64,000 nucleotides of DNA, from NCBI GenBank assembly GCA_965230265.1, contig OZ245999.1, positions 1 to 64,000 on the forward strand. Reading direction: 5' to 3'. Of this stretch, positions 54,233 through 63,318 are shown piece after piece. The stretch's first letter is position 1; every line of letters starts with the position of its first letter. Made by a program: the position numbers and the translations under genes. The DNA is from JAJFKX01 sp965230265 (GTDB taxonomy: Bacteria; Pseudomonadota; Gammaproteobacteria; Xanthomonadales; Wenzhouxiangellaceae). The notes beneath the pieces were generated by a model that searched no databases, was not told where the DNA came from, and saw only the letters and a program-made list of their open reading frames with translations.

Positions 54233-55780
54233 ATGCAAACGCAACTTAACCCATCGGAAATCAGTGAACTGATTCGTCAACGTGTCGAGCAACTGCAGGT
54301 TGCTGCCGATGCACGCAATGAAGGAACCGTGGTCAGCGTATCTGACGGTATCTGCCGCGTACACGGTCTGGCTGATGCCATGCAGGGTGAAATGATCGAG
54401 TTCCCGGGCGACACATACGGCCTGGCGCTGAACCTGGAGCGTGACTCTGTTGGTGCGGTGGTATTGGGTGAATACGGTCACATTTCTGAAGGCGATACGG
54501 TTAAATGTACCGGTCGTATTTTGGAAGTCCCAGTTGGTGAGGGCCTGTTGGGCCGCGCTGTGGATGCATTGGGTAATCCGATCGATGGTAAAGGCCCGAT
54601 CGAAAACGATGGTTTCGAGCCAATCGAAAAAGTAGCGCCTGGTGTGATTAGCCGTCAATCAGTTTCTCAGCCGGTACAAACCGGTCTGAAATCCATCGAT
54701 GCGATGGTGCCGATTGGACGTGGTCAGCGTGAATTGATTATTGGTGACCGTCAGACTGGTAAAACTGCCGTTGCGATTGACGCGATCATCAACCAGAAAG
54801 GCACTGGTATTAAGTGTATTTATGTTGCGGTTGGCCAGAAACAGTCATCGGTAGCTGGCGTAGTACGCAAGTTGGAAGAGCACGGTGCTCTGGATCACAC
54901 CATTGTGGTTAATGCCAGTGCGGCCGAATCTGCCGCGATGCAATACATTGCACCTTATGCGGGTTGCGCCATGGGCGAATATTTCCGTGATCGTGGTGAA
55001 GACGCGCTTATCATTTATGATGATTTGACCAAACAGGCGTGGGCATACCGTCAGGTATCGCTGTTGCTGCGTCGTCCGCCAGGCCGTGAAGCTTATCCGG
55101 GTGATGTATTTTATCTACACTCTCGTTTGCTGGAGCGTGCGTCTCGTATCAATGCCGATGAAGTGGAAAAACTCACCGATGGCAAAGTCAAAGGCAAAAC
55201 CGGTTCATTGACCGCTTTGCCTGTGATTGAAACTCAGGCCGGTGACGTATCAGCATTCGTACCGACCAACGTAATTTCTATTACTGACGGTCAGATCTTC
55301 CTGGAAACCGACCTGTTCAATGCCGGTATCCGTCCGGCGATTAACGCGGGCCTGTCAGTATCACGTGTGGGTGGTGCGGCACAGACCAAGATCATCAAAA
55401 AACTGGGTGGCGGTGTGCGTTTGGCACTGGCTCAGTATCGTGAGTTGGCGGCGTTCGCACAGTTTGCTTCGGACCTGGATAAAACCACCCGTGCACAACT
55501 CGAGCGTGGTCAGCGTGTCACCGAGTTGATGAAGCAGGCGCAATACAGCCCGTTGAGTATTGCTGATATGGCAGTCAGTCTATATGCAGCCAACGAAGGC
55601 TACCTGGATGATCAGCCGCTGGATAAAATCGGCGACTTTGAGTCTGCCCTGCATGCGTTTATGCATAACAATCATGGCGATTTCATGGATAACATCAATG
55701 AAAGTGGTGATTGGAACGATGACCTGGCCAAGCAAATGGGCGAATGTGTGGCTGAATTCAAAAAGACCGGTAGCTGGTAA
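54233..55780 (+). CDS. atpA: F0F1 ATP synthase subunit alpha
   Basis: This 515-residue F1 subunit has the Walker A GDRQTGKT, ALIIYDDLTKQAWAYRQ and the PGREAYPGDVFYLHSRLLER block. The ATG at 54233 follows AAGGA; a TTG at 54218 in the same frame lacks support. It lies 79 bases after atpH. Confidence 0.98.
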   Translation: MQTQLNPSEISELIRQRVEQLQVAADARNEGTVVSVSDGICRVHGLADAMQGEMIEFPGDTYGLALNLERDSVGAVVLGEYGHISEGDTVKCTGRILEVPVGEGLLGRAVDALGNPIDGKGPIENDGFEPIEKVAPGVISRQSVSQPVQTGLKSIDAMVPIGRGQRELIIGDRQTGKTAVAIDAIINQKGTGIKCIYVAVGQKQSSVAGVVRKLEEHGALDHTIVVNASAAESAAMQYIAPYAGCAMGEYFRDRGEDALIIYDDLTKQAWAYRQVSLLLRRPPGREAYPGDVFYLHSRLLERASRINADEVEKLTDGKVKGKTGSLTALPVIETQAGDVSAFVPTNVISITDGQIFLETDLFNAGIRPAINAGLSVSRVGGAAQTKIIKKLGGGVRLALAQYRELAAFAQFASDLDKTTRAQLERGQRVTELMKQAQYSPLSIADMAVSLYAANEGYLDDQPLDKIGDFESALHAFMHNNHGDFMDNINESGDWNDDLAKQMGECVAEFKKTGSW

Positions 55781-55828
55781 CAGTTGCTGATATCAGGAAT
55801 TCGTCACTCGTTAATCGGAATCTAGTTT

Positions 55829-56698
55829 ATGTCAGGCTCAAGAGAAATTGTCAGCAAGATTCGCAGCGTTAAAAACACCCGCAAGGTGACCAAAGCGCTG
55901 GAAATGGTCTCGGCCAGTAAGATCAAAAAGTCACAGGAACTGATGGCATCGTCACGCCCCTATGCACGTATGATCAGGCAGGTTATCAGTCATTTATCTG
56001 ACGCGAACCCAGAGTACAAGCATCCATTCACGGTAAAACGTGACGAAACAAAGTGTGTTGGGTATATCGTTGTTTCTACGGATCGCGGTTTATGTGGTGG
56101 TTTAAATACCAACCTGTTCCGTAACGTATTGGCCGATATGCAACAGCATCGCGATGCCGGTGCCAGTATTAAAGTAGTCACTATTGGTCGCAAGGCCAGC
56201 CAGTTCTTCCGCAATTTGAGCGGTATTGAAGTGGTTGCGCATAAAGCGGGTATCGGCGAGAAACCACAGATTGCCGATTTAATTGGTGTAATGAAAACGG
56301 TGTTGGATGGCTACCGTGATGGCGAAATCGATAAGCTGCAGCTGGCTTATAACGACTTCATCAACACCATGACCCAAGAAGCACTGGTTAGTCCATTGTT
56401 GCCATTGCCCGAAGCGGATGACAGTGACCAGTTATTGCAGCATTGGGACTATATTTATGAGCCCGAAGCCCGGGAGTTACTGGACGAGGTGTTGACCCGT
56501 TATATCGAGTCGTTGGTGTATCAGTCAGTATTGGAAAACCTGGCCAGTGAGCATGCTGCCCGTATGGTGGCGATGAAGAGTGCGTCGGATAATGCTTCCG
56601 ATCTGATCGATGATCTGAACCTGGCCTACAACAAGGCCCGTCAGGCAGCGATTACGCAGGAAATTTCCGAGATTGTCGGTGGTGCCGCAGCGGTATAA
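55829..56698 (+). CDS. atpG: F0F1 ATP synthase subunit gamma
   Basis: This 289-residue rotor shaft subunit has the N-terminal helix SREIVSKIRSVKNTRKVTKALEMVSASK (split here by its conserved IRS and MVSA motifs), the STDRGLCGGLN block and the C-terminal helix with ASEHAARMVAMKSASDNA. The usual neighbour atpD is displaced by a lipoprotein gene. Confidence 0.97.
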   Translation: MSGSREIVSKIRSVKNTRKVTKALEMVSASKIKKSQELMASSRPYARMIRQVISHLSDANPEYKHPFTVKRDETKCVGYIVVSTDRGLCGGLNTNLFRNVLADMQQHRDAGASIKVVTIGRKASQFFRNLSGIEVVAHKAGIGEKPQIADLIGVMKTVLDGYRDGEIDKLQLAYNDFINTMTQEALVSPLLPLPEADDSDQLLQHWDYIYEPEARELLDEVLTRYIESLVYQSVLENLASEHAARMVAMKSASDNASDLIDDLNLAYNKARQAAITQEISEIVGGAAAV

Positions 56699-56701
56699 GT
56701 C

Positions 56702-57310
56702 ATGATCGGTTTACGCGTAGTTTTTACAATCAGCATTGCCACTGTGTTAGCGGCATGCTCGGTCGTGGAAACGCCACCGCCAGTGCCGCAGCGAGCCATC
56801 GCCAGCACCACGGCGGAACCGGTTTATCGTGATCCTATTCAGTTAAGCAAGGTGACAGTGGACTGGCAAGATGTCAGCATTCTGCAGCAACCTCAGATAG
56901 AGGCCAAGCGTTTATCGGGTTTGATTTATTCTGAGCTTGAGCAGCGTGCGCTGGTCAGCGAAGTGGCGACCGATAAGCTTCAGGTGACTGTACTAGAAAT
57001 GTTCTTGCGTTCTGGTAGCCGGACGGGTGTCAGTACCGATTATATGACTGGTGACATCGAGTTGATGGATGCCGATGGCAACAGTAAGAGAATGTTCCGG
57101 ATTAAAGCCAATTATACTCGGCGTGGCGGTGATCCGGTGGCTACAGAAGCCCGTTTAGACGAGCTGTATGCCAAATTTACTGATCTGACGATTCGCGAAT
57201 TAACCGTGCATCTGGCAGACAATGATCAACACAAAAATCAATTAATTAGTTATCAACAAACCAGGACCAGCGCAGGTGAGAAAGACCTCGCTGTAATGAC
57301 GAGGCAATAG
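56702..57310 (+). CDS. Lipoprotein of unknown function inserted between atpG and atpD
   Basis: This 202-residue protein has a short signal peptide and lipobox LAAC (Cys about residue 19), then a Pro-rich stretch and a single mixed domain (VTVDWQDVSILQQPQIEAKRL split by VTVLEMFLRSGS, TGDIELMDADGNSKRMF). I do not recognise the family; it might be a small outer-membrane lipoprotein related to other uncharacterised envelope proteins. It starts three bases after the atpG stop and ends four bases before the atpD ATG. The likely atpD ribosome-binding site (GAGG near 57300) lies within its 3' end, so it is cotranscribed and perhaps coupled with the ATP synthase genes. No frameshift or damage is seen, so it appears functional. 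Confidence 0.85.
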   Translation: MIGLRVVFTISIATVLAACSVVETPPPVPQRAIASTTAEPVYRDPIQLSKVTVDWQDVSILQQPQIEAKRLSGLIYSELEQRALVSEVATDKLQVTVLEMFLRSGSRTGVSTDYMTGDIELMDADGNSKRMFRIKANYTRRGGDPVATEARLDELYAKFTDLTIRELTVHLADNDQHKNQLISYQQTRTSAGEKDLAVMTRQ

Positions 57311-57314
57311 CAAC

Positions 57315-58706
57315 ATGAGCAAAGGCAAAATTGTACAAATTATCGGCGCGGTAGTGGACGTGGAATTTCCACGTGACAATGTACCCAAAGTACTGAGCGC
57401 ACTGGAAGTGGACGGCACCGATATCATGCTGGAAGTCCAGCAACAGTTGGGTGACGGCGTGGTGCGTACCATTGCACTGGGTTCCACCGATGGCCTGCGT
57501 CGCAACAACCCGATCACCGATACCGGTGCTCCGATTACTGTACCAGTGGGTGAAGAAACCCTGGGCCGTATTATGGATGTAATGGGTCGCCCGGTGGATG
57601 AAGCCGGTCCGGTTGATGCAAAGAAATCATTGCCGATTCACCGTCAGCCTCCCAGTTATGAAGAGCAGGCCGCCAGTAATGAGTTGCTGGAAACCGGTAT
57701 TAAGGTTATCGATTTGGTCTGCCCGTTCGCGAAAGGCGGTAAGGTAGGTCTGTTCGGCGGTGCGGGTGTTGGTAAAACCGTGAACATGATGGAGCTGATT
57801 CGTAATATCGCGATTGAGCACGCCGGTTATTCCGTATTCGCTGGTGTTGGTGAGCGTACCCGTGAGGGCAACGACTTCTACCACGAAATGAAAGACTCTG
57901 ACGTACTGGACAAAGTGTCACTGGTTTACGGTCAGATGAATGAGCCACCAGGTAACCGTCTGCGTGTTGCTTTGACCGGACTGACCATTGCAGAAAACTT
58001 CCGTGACGAAGGTCGTGACGTTTTGATGTTTATCGATAACATCTACCGTTACACCCTGGCAGGAACCGAGGTATCAGCGCTATTGGGTCGTATGCCATCG
58101 GCGGTGGGTTACCAGCCAACACTGGCGAAAGAAATGGGTGACTTGCAGGAGCGTATTACTTCAACCAAGACCGGTTCGATCACCTCCATTCAGGCGGTAT
58201 ATGTACCAGCGGATGACTTGACCGATCCATCACCAGCGACCACCTTCGCGCATCTGGATGCGACCGTTGTATTGTCACGTAATATTGCTGAGCTGGGTAT
58301 TTACCCTGCGGTTGATCCGCTGGATTCTACCAGCCGCCAGCTGGACCCATTGGTCGTTGGTCAAGAGCATTACGAAGTGGCACGTGCGGTACAGGGTACC
58401 TTGCAGCGTTATAAAGAACTGAAAGACATTATTGCGATTCTGGGCATGGATGAGTTGTCAGAAGAAGACAAAGCCACCGTTGCTCGTGCACGTAAAGTGG
58501 AACGCTTTTTCAGTCAGCCATTCTACGTGGCCGAAGTCTTCACTGGTTCACCCGGTAAATACGTGTCGTTGAAAGATACCATTCGAGGTTTCAAAGGTAT
58601 TGTCGAAGGCGATTACGACCATCTGCCAGAACAGGCTTTCTACATGGCCGGTTCTATTGAAGAAGTGGTTGAAAAAGCCAAAGAAATGGAGAAGGAGGCA
58701 GCTTAA
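57315..58706 (+). CDS. atpD: F0F1 ATP synthase subunit beta
   Basis: This 463-residue catalytic subunit has the Walker A GGAGVGKT, GERTREGNDFYHEM with the catalytic Glu, DVLMFIDNIYRYTLAG (Walker B) and LGRMPSAVGYQPTL. Length and start fit the family exactly. It follows the inserted lipoprotein gene by four bases. Confidence 0.98.
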   Translation: MSKGKIVQIIGAVVDVEFPRDNVPKVLSALEVDGTDIMLEVQQQLGDGVVRTIALGSTDGLRRNNPITDTGAPITVPVGEETLGRIMDVMGRPVDEAGPVDAKKSLPIHRQPPSYEEQAASNELLETGIKVIDLVCPFAKGGKVGLFGGAGVGKTVNMMELIRNIAIEHAGYSVFAGVGERTREGNDFYHEMKDSDVLDKVSLVYGQMNEPPGNRLRVALTGLTIAENFRDEGRDVLMFIDNIYRYTLAGTEVSALLGRMPSAVGYQPTLAKEMGDLQERITSTKTGSITSIQAVYVPADDLTDPSPATTFAHLDATVVLSRNIAELGIYPAVDPLDSTSRQLDPLVVGQEHYEVARAVQGTLQRYKELKDIIAILGMDELSEEDKATVARARKVERFFSQPFYVAEVFTGSPGKYVSLKDTIRGFKGIVEGDYDHLPEQAFYMAGSIEEVVEKAKEMEKEAA

Positions 58707-58762
58707 GGCTGTCTTCTTAAACACAGCAAAGCGTCTGTCCATACAGAATCTGGTAATAAGCA

Positions 58763-59185
58763 ATGAATACCATTAAATGCGATATCGTCAGCGCCGAAAA
58801 GTCCATCTTTTCCGGCGAAGCCACCATGATCTACGCCACTGGGCAAATGGGCGAACTGGGCATCGCGCCTCGTCATGCTCCTTTGCTGACCAAACTGGCG
58901 CCTGGGCAGGTTCGTTTGCAGCAGGCTGAAGGTGAAGAGTTGCATTTTTATGTATCCGGGGGGGTGCTGGAAGTACAGCCACATCTGGTAACCGTACTAG
59001 CCGACACCGCTGAAAGGGCAGAAGACCTGGATGAAGCAGCAGCCATTCAAGCCAAAGAAGAAGCTGAACGTGCGATTGCCGACAGTGCAGGGCAGCATGA
59101 TATTGCTGAAGCCCAGGCGCAGCTAGCTATGGCGCAGGCGCAGTTGCAGGCGTTGGCGAAGTTGCGGAAGAATTTGAAGCGGTAA
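58763..59185 (+). CDS. atpC: F0F1 ATP synthase subunit epsilon
   Basis: This 140-residue protein has the N-terminal beta-sandwich (CDIVSAEKSIFSGEA, GELGIAPRHAPLLTKL, YVSGGVLEVQP) and a C-terminal helical hairpin rich in Ala, Glu and Gln. It is the last atp gene. It regulates and couples rotation to catalysis. Confidence 0.97.
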   Translation: MNTIKCDIVSAEKSIFSGEATMIYATGQMGELGIAPRHAPLLTKLAPGQVRLQQAEGEELHFYVSGGVLEVQPHLVTVLADTAERAEDLDEAAAIQAKEEAERAIADSAGQHDIAEAQAQLAMAQAQLQALAKLRKNLKR

Positions 59186-59610
59186 AAAGCTATAACACTC
59201 CGATATAAAAGCGATATACTTCATTTGCGCCCGTGTGCACTGCGCTTTAAATATATTCATTCTAATAATAAGACTAAAGCTCTATAAAAATAACTGCCAA
59301 TATATCACCCGATCATATAATTGTTGATATAAAGTTACTTACTACAAAGCAAGCTTTCTGATCAATTTCTTGACAGAATTCCTCTAAAAGACCATACTAA
59401 AAACACTACGTATACATCAAGCTATTAAGGGGGAAGCAAGTGCATTATTAACTAAAGTTGTACTTCATTGTATGCGGGTTATTTCCAATATGCTCCCTCC
59501 CCTCAAATAATGCTTTAAAAAACTACGTGACTAGACTAACTATCTAATCAATAGATGGTTTGAAGAATATCGAAGTATGATTATAAATAGCACATATTTT
59601 TGGCGGTATT
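59186..59610. other. AT-rich intergenic region, boundary of an island
   Basis: The base composition drops sharply after the atp operon. No gene is seen. GCGC...GCGC near 59226-59251 followed by TTTAAAT could be a weak terminator for atpC. A small inverted repeat, ATCTA-atcaa-TAGAT, at 59542-59556 lies about 55 bases before the next start and might be a regulator site. No tRNA or obvious attachment site was found. Confidence 0.4.
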
Positions 59611-61338
59611 ATGTTAAACCAATTGTCATTTGATAACTATAAAGCTTTCGAGCATGGTGAGCTTAAAATTAAGCCATTTACAATATTGCTTGGTGCAAAC
59701 AGTGTTGGGAAAAGTAGTATTATGCAATTGCTACTGCTTTTGCAACAAACTGCTCAAAGTGAAAGATATTACCAATCAGCTCTGAAGTTGCACGGGGGTT
59801 ATGTAAATCTAGGGGAGGGTTTGAATCTTCTTAGAGAGAAAAATAAAAAAAATACGTTATCATTAAAAATAGATTTTAATGATGAAAGTATGGCTAGAGA
59901 GTTAAGGGAGTATAACGATGATTTCTGCAAAGAATTCGTTGCTTTTTCTGGAATGGTGCAAGAAATAAATGATATAGAAGAGAAAACAAAATCGACAAGA
60001 TTAAAAGATAAATTAAATAGGCTAAAATTAAATGAAAGCATAGATAAGTATTTTATAGGTTATATGCATACAAATGATATAACCAGCAAGATAGATAAAA
60101 AATTCTTTTACAGCTTGGTAAACGATACCTATGCGTTTATGAAAAATATTGAACCAGACCGGTTATCAAATAAAGAATCCAGGAGTTTACGTTTCTACCG
60201 TTATGCATTGAGGAGGCCTTCAGGTATAAATCACTTTAGGCAATTAAAAGAAAATAAAGATGAATATTTAATTTCATTCGACTTAATAAATGGGTTGGTT
60301 AAAAATCTTGATAAGAATTTTAGCATAAAATACAACATTACTATACACGATAAAATTTTGGTGATAAAAGAAGTTTCATTTCAAAATAACGGTGTAGAGT
60401 TTTTAAATTTAAATTTTGAATTAAAAGAGAACAAATATGCTCTTTCTAAATTAAATAGCAAATACATTGATAATAGAAAGTTTAGTAAAGAAACCTTTAA
60501 TAAAGTGATGAGTGTTTTTGATAATCCTAGAACAATATTCTCATTTATAAAAGAATATCAATCTCATGTTGATATAGATAGTGGTGATGAAGAGTCAGTG
60601 TTTTGTAGAACGTTGCAATTTATTTTAACTACGGTTAATGAGTCTATACATTACTATTTTAGTGGAAATAATATAAATTATGTAAGTCCATTGAGAGCGC
60701 ACCCTAAAAGATATTATTTTCTTGATAAGGCTAAGGTTAATACTTTTGTAGATACTTTGGATGGTGATGCTATAGCTGAAATTCTTAAAGAAGATGTGGC
60801 ATTAAAGCGCCAAGTAAATACATGGTTTAAAAAATTTAACTTAAGAGTTAATGTTGAGCATCTTGAAGATGTTATACACAAACTTCAAATTAGCCAAAAT
60901 TCACTTAAGCTTGATATAACTGATGTCGGATTTGGGATATCACAAGTATTGCCTGTAATAATTCAGGGTTTTTTGTCTAAAGAGAATAGTTTGACCTTGA
61001 TTGAGCAGCCAGAGATACACCTTCATCCTAAGATGCAAGCCGAGCTCGCAGATCTTTTTATAGATATACTTTCTAATAAAAAGAAAAGAGGAGCGCCCAA
61101 ATGCTTAGTAATAGAAACACATAGTGAATACCTATTAAAGAGACTACGAAGAAGGATATCTGAAGGTCATATATCTGCTGATGAAGTGGCAATTTATTTA
61201 ATTGACCCTCAAGATGGAAAGAAGGGCGCTGATATGAAGGAATTAGAAATAGAAGAGAAGGGGCATTTTAAGTGGCCGGTTGATTTCTATGGGGGTGACT
61301 TGTTGGAAGATACAGTGGAGTTCTTAAAAAATCAGTGA
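59611..61338 (+). CDS. AAA/ABC-type ATPase with DUF3696-like C-terminus
   Basis: This 575-residue soluble ATPase belongs to the SMC/OLD-like group. Walker A is GANSVGKSS (residues about 28-36); the signature-like segment is DVGFGISQVLPVI; Walker B is LTLIEQPEIHLHPKMQ; the switch His is in VIETHSEYLLKRLRRR. The C-terminus (EVAIYLIDPQ, KWPVDFYGGDLLED) resembles DUF3696. The middle is a Lys-rich, variable insertion. Such ATPases often act with a small effector in phage-defence or toxin-like modules, but this one is not assigned to a named system. The gene is very AT-rich compared with the atp genes, which suggests horizontal transfer. It is followed after nine bases by a small gene. Confidence 0.85.
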   Translation: MLNQLSFDNYKAFEHGELKIKPFTILLGANSVGKSSIMQLLLLLQQTAQSERYYQSALKLHGGYVNLGEGLNLLREKNKKNTLSLKIDFNDESMARELREYNDDFCKEFVAFSGMVQEINDIEEKTKSTRLKDKLNRLKLNESIDKYFIGYMHTNDITSKIDKKFFYSLVNDTYAFMKNIEPDRLSNKESRSLRFYRYALRRPSGINHFRQLKENKDEYLISFDLINGLVKNLDKNFSIKYNITIHDKILVIKEVSFQNNGVEFLNLNFELKENKYALSKLNSKYIDNRKFSKETFNKVMSVFDNPRTIFSFIKEYQSHVDIDSGDEESVFCRTLQFILTTVNESIHYYFSGNNINYVSPLRAHPKRYYFLDKAKVNTFVDTLDGDAIAEILKEDVALKRQVNTWFKKFNLRVNVEHLEDVIHKLQISQNSLKLDITDVGFGISQVLPVIIQGFLSKENSLTLIEQPEIHLHPKMQAELADLFIDILSNKKKRGAPKCLVIETHSEYLLKRLRRRISEGHISADEVAIYLIDPQDGKKGADMKELEIEEKGHFKWPVDFYGGDLLEDTVEFLKNQ

Positions 61339-61347
61339 GGAGAGGGA

Positions 61348-61863
61348 ATGTCTTGTTTTACAATTTCTGATAATATAAAAGAAAGTATATGTTTTGGAAA
61401 AAAATATATAACTGAACTCTTGTATGTATTCTTGTCCAGTAGTAATTCTTTTAAAGTTAGTTTAGATACTTCTGATGTGATAATAGATATTTATTCTTCT
61501 GTGGCAAGGAAGGATGAGTTTTTTTCTAATTGGCTAACTTTAATGTCACATGAACCATCAAACTTTGAAAAAATAGACATAGATGTTTCTTCTGTTGAAA
61601 ATAAAGAAGAAGTTTTTTTAAAGGTATGTAGTAAAACTAAAGCACAACAAAAAATGATAGTCCATTCTCATGAGAGTTGGTCAAGATTTAATTATCTCAA
61701 GAAAAATATTATAAGTTATAACGGGAAAAATATTATAATTTTCGATAGAGATGAAGCAATAATTGAACTTAGCAAAGAAAAGGGTGACTCTTATACCAAT
61801 ATTAGTGCTAAAAATTCAATAATAGCAACTGGTGGTTCTAAAATACAAAATTCTGATAATTAA
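61348..61863 (+). CDS. Small partner protein of the AAA ATPase, unknown family
   Basis: The 171-residue product starts at an ATG preceded by AGGAGAGGG, nine bases after the ATPase stop, so the two are co-expressed. No signal peptide or membrane segment is present. Conserved-looking acidic and His residues (DVIIDIYSS, IVHSHESW, IIIFDRDEAI) might be catalytic, perhaps in a nuclease-like fold, but I recognise no family. Its last 20 residues (KNSIIATGGSKIQNSDN) resemble the N-terminus of the next short ORF. Strongly AT-rich. Confidence 0.7.
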   Translation: MSCFTISDNIKESICFGKKYITELLYVFLSSSNSFKVSLDTSDVIIDIYSSVARKDEFFSNWLTLMSHEPSNFEKIDIDVSSVENKEEVFLKVCSKTKAQQKMIVHSHESWSRFNYLKKNIISYNGKNIIIFDRDEAIIELSKEKGDSYTNISAKNSIIATGGSKIQNSDN

Positions 61864-61874
61864 AAAGGTTTTTT

Positions 61875-62015
61875 ATGAATAAAAAAGTTAAAAATTCAAT
61901 CGTAGCTGATAATGGCAGCAGTATATCAAATTCAAAAAATCAAATAAAAATAAGTCACCAGCAAAAAATGAAATATAGTTTTATAGGCTTTTTTTTGGTG
62001 TGGTTTCATCGCTAG
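61875..62015 (+). CDS. Short ORF (46 aa), probably frameshifted at a T8 tract
   Basis: AAGG lies a few bases before the ATG, which follows the partner gene by 11 bases. The product begins MNKKVKNSIVADNGSSISNS and ends shortly after FIGFF when it meets TAG at 62013. Reading the T8 tract (61989-61996) with one extra base would continue as FGVVSSLAASYIYDYFQ to a TGA at 62045-62047, forming a clear membrane helix. It is therefore either a broken gene, a sequencing error in the homopolymer or a -1 slippage site. The N-terminus shares the KNSI(I/V)A..GS.I.NS pattern with the C-terminus of the preceding protein. Confidence 0.5.
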   Translation: MNKKVKNSIVADNGSSISNSKNQIKISHQQKMKYSFIGFFLVWFHR

Positions 62016-62169
62016 CGGCTTCTTATATATATGATTATTTTCAATGATAGAAATAATATTTCCATTTTAAAAAATCACTGTATGATAAAATTGGTCATTG
62101 TTTGTGAGTTACTATAATTAGTAAAAACTAATTATAATCCGTTTTGTATAAAGGCTTATGGCCCGGTTA

Positions 62170-63150
62170 TTATTTGCTGTCAAATTTTAGTAGCCTCCCA
62201 ACTTGTTTGTTCCAAGCAATATGGTCAGCAGTCAGAGTCGAGAACTGCCAACCAGTAACCCCTCCAAAGGATCGGCCGTATTGTTTTAGCATAGGCTGAA
62301 TAATATTATTGATTACCTTTGCAGGTGGAATGTAACCACTGGCTGCATCTGCGCTATAAATAGGTTTGCCTATTAGCACTTTGCTGGTGGGCCACTGCAG
62401 TGTGCCGTTGGAGCTTGTCAAATGGGCATATGACGTTGGCATTGCACTGGTCGACTCATTTCTGACGGGCAATGGGTTATTAAACCCGGGGTTGTTGTAG
62501 TACTGAACGGTGATCCAGTCGATGGCATCAGATGTTTGCTTCAACACATCCAAATATGGACCGTCGTGCCAGTCTAGGTCTAAGTAAGGTGGCTGCGGTG
62601 CGTGTGTCAGAAGATACTGTGGTGATGGCAGCTCACCTCGAAGTGATTGGGTCAACGCTATCAGAAATGTCCGACCATCGCCGACACTAGCAGCCCTTTG
62701 AGTATGAAACATATCACTGGCTTCAAAATCAATATCAATCCCGTTCAGCTGGTGCTTTTTGACAAAGCCTGCCAGCAGTTTTCCAAGTTCATCCTCTCGG
62801 CCAACCAATGCAGTGTATTCTGCTGGATTCGCTTCCCCGCCACCATAGGAAATCATCACTTTTTTCCCTTGCGACTGTAAGCCTGCGATGCTTGACCACT
62901 GCCCGCTCATTTTCTCAGGTGGCTGCAGTTCAAGAGCACCTTGCGGGTCTACCGTTACCCTTACAAATGACACAATCACGTGGGTATAGTTTGTGTGGGC
63001 AGCAGCACTCAGCGGGGACGCGTTGCTGTTGTAGTAAACGACAAAGCGTGGTGTGGGGCTTTGTGTTGCGTTGACATTAGAAGTGCTGTGATGGCAGCCG
63101 CTCACAATACAAAGCAGTATTGTCATGCAAATCAACTTGTTAATGCCCAT
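62170..63150 (-). CDS. GH18-like (chitinase-type) glycoside hydrolase lipoprotein
   Basis: This 326-residue protein has a lipoprotein signal peptide with lipobox VSGC and a TIM-barrel domain opening FVVYYNSNASP. SYGGGEANP and LNGIDIDFEASD fit the SxGG and DxxDxDxE motifs of family 18, with the last Glu as catalytic acid. A WITVQYYNNPG block and GVTGWQFSTL near the end also fit the barrel. It may act on chitin or a related amino sugar polymer at the cell surface. The ATG at 63150 was preferred to a GTG three codons upstream. It reads toward the AAA island and appears to be a single-gene unit. Confidence 0.85.
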   Translation of the reverse strand: MGINKLICMTILLCIVSGCHHSTSNVNATQSPTPRFVVYYNSNASPLSAAAHTNYTHVIVSFVRVTVDPQGALELQPPEKMSGQWSSIAGLQSQGKKVMISYGGGEANPAEYTALVGREDELGKLLAGFVKKHQLNGIDIDFEASDMFHTQRAASVGDGRTFLIALTQSLRGELPSPQYLLTHAPQPPYLDLDWHDGPYLDVLKQTSDAIDWITVQYYNNPGFNNPLPVRNESTSAMPTSYAHLTSSNGTLQWPTSKVLIGKPIYSADAASGYIPPAKVINNIIQPMLKQYGRSFGGVTGWQFSTLTADHIAWNKQVGRLLKFDSK

Positions 63151-63318
63151 CAAATGCACCAGATGTCATGAACGCATCATTGTAGCGGATTGGCTGGATA
63201 GGGTTTTGCAAGGGTATGCCCTGGTCCTGGTTTCATTGGGTTCGTGTAATGAACCGGTGAGTTTGCCTTTCTATTCAACAAGCCAATCTAATATCAATCC
63301 CGTGGAGTTGAACTTGCT

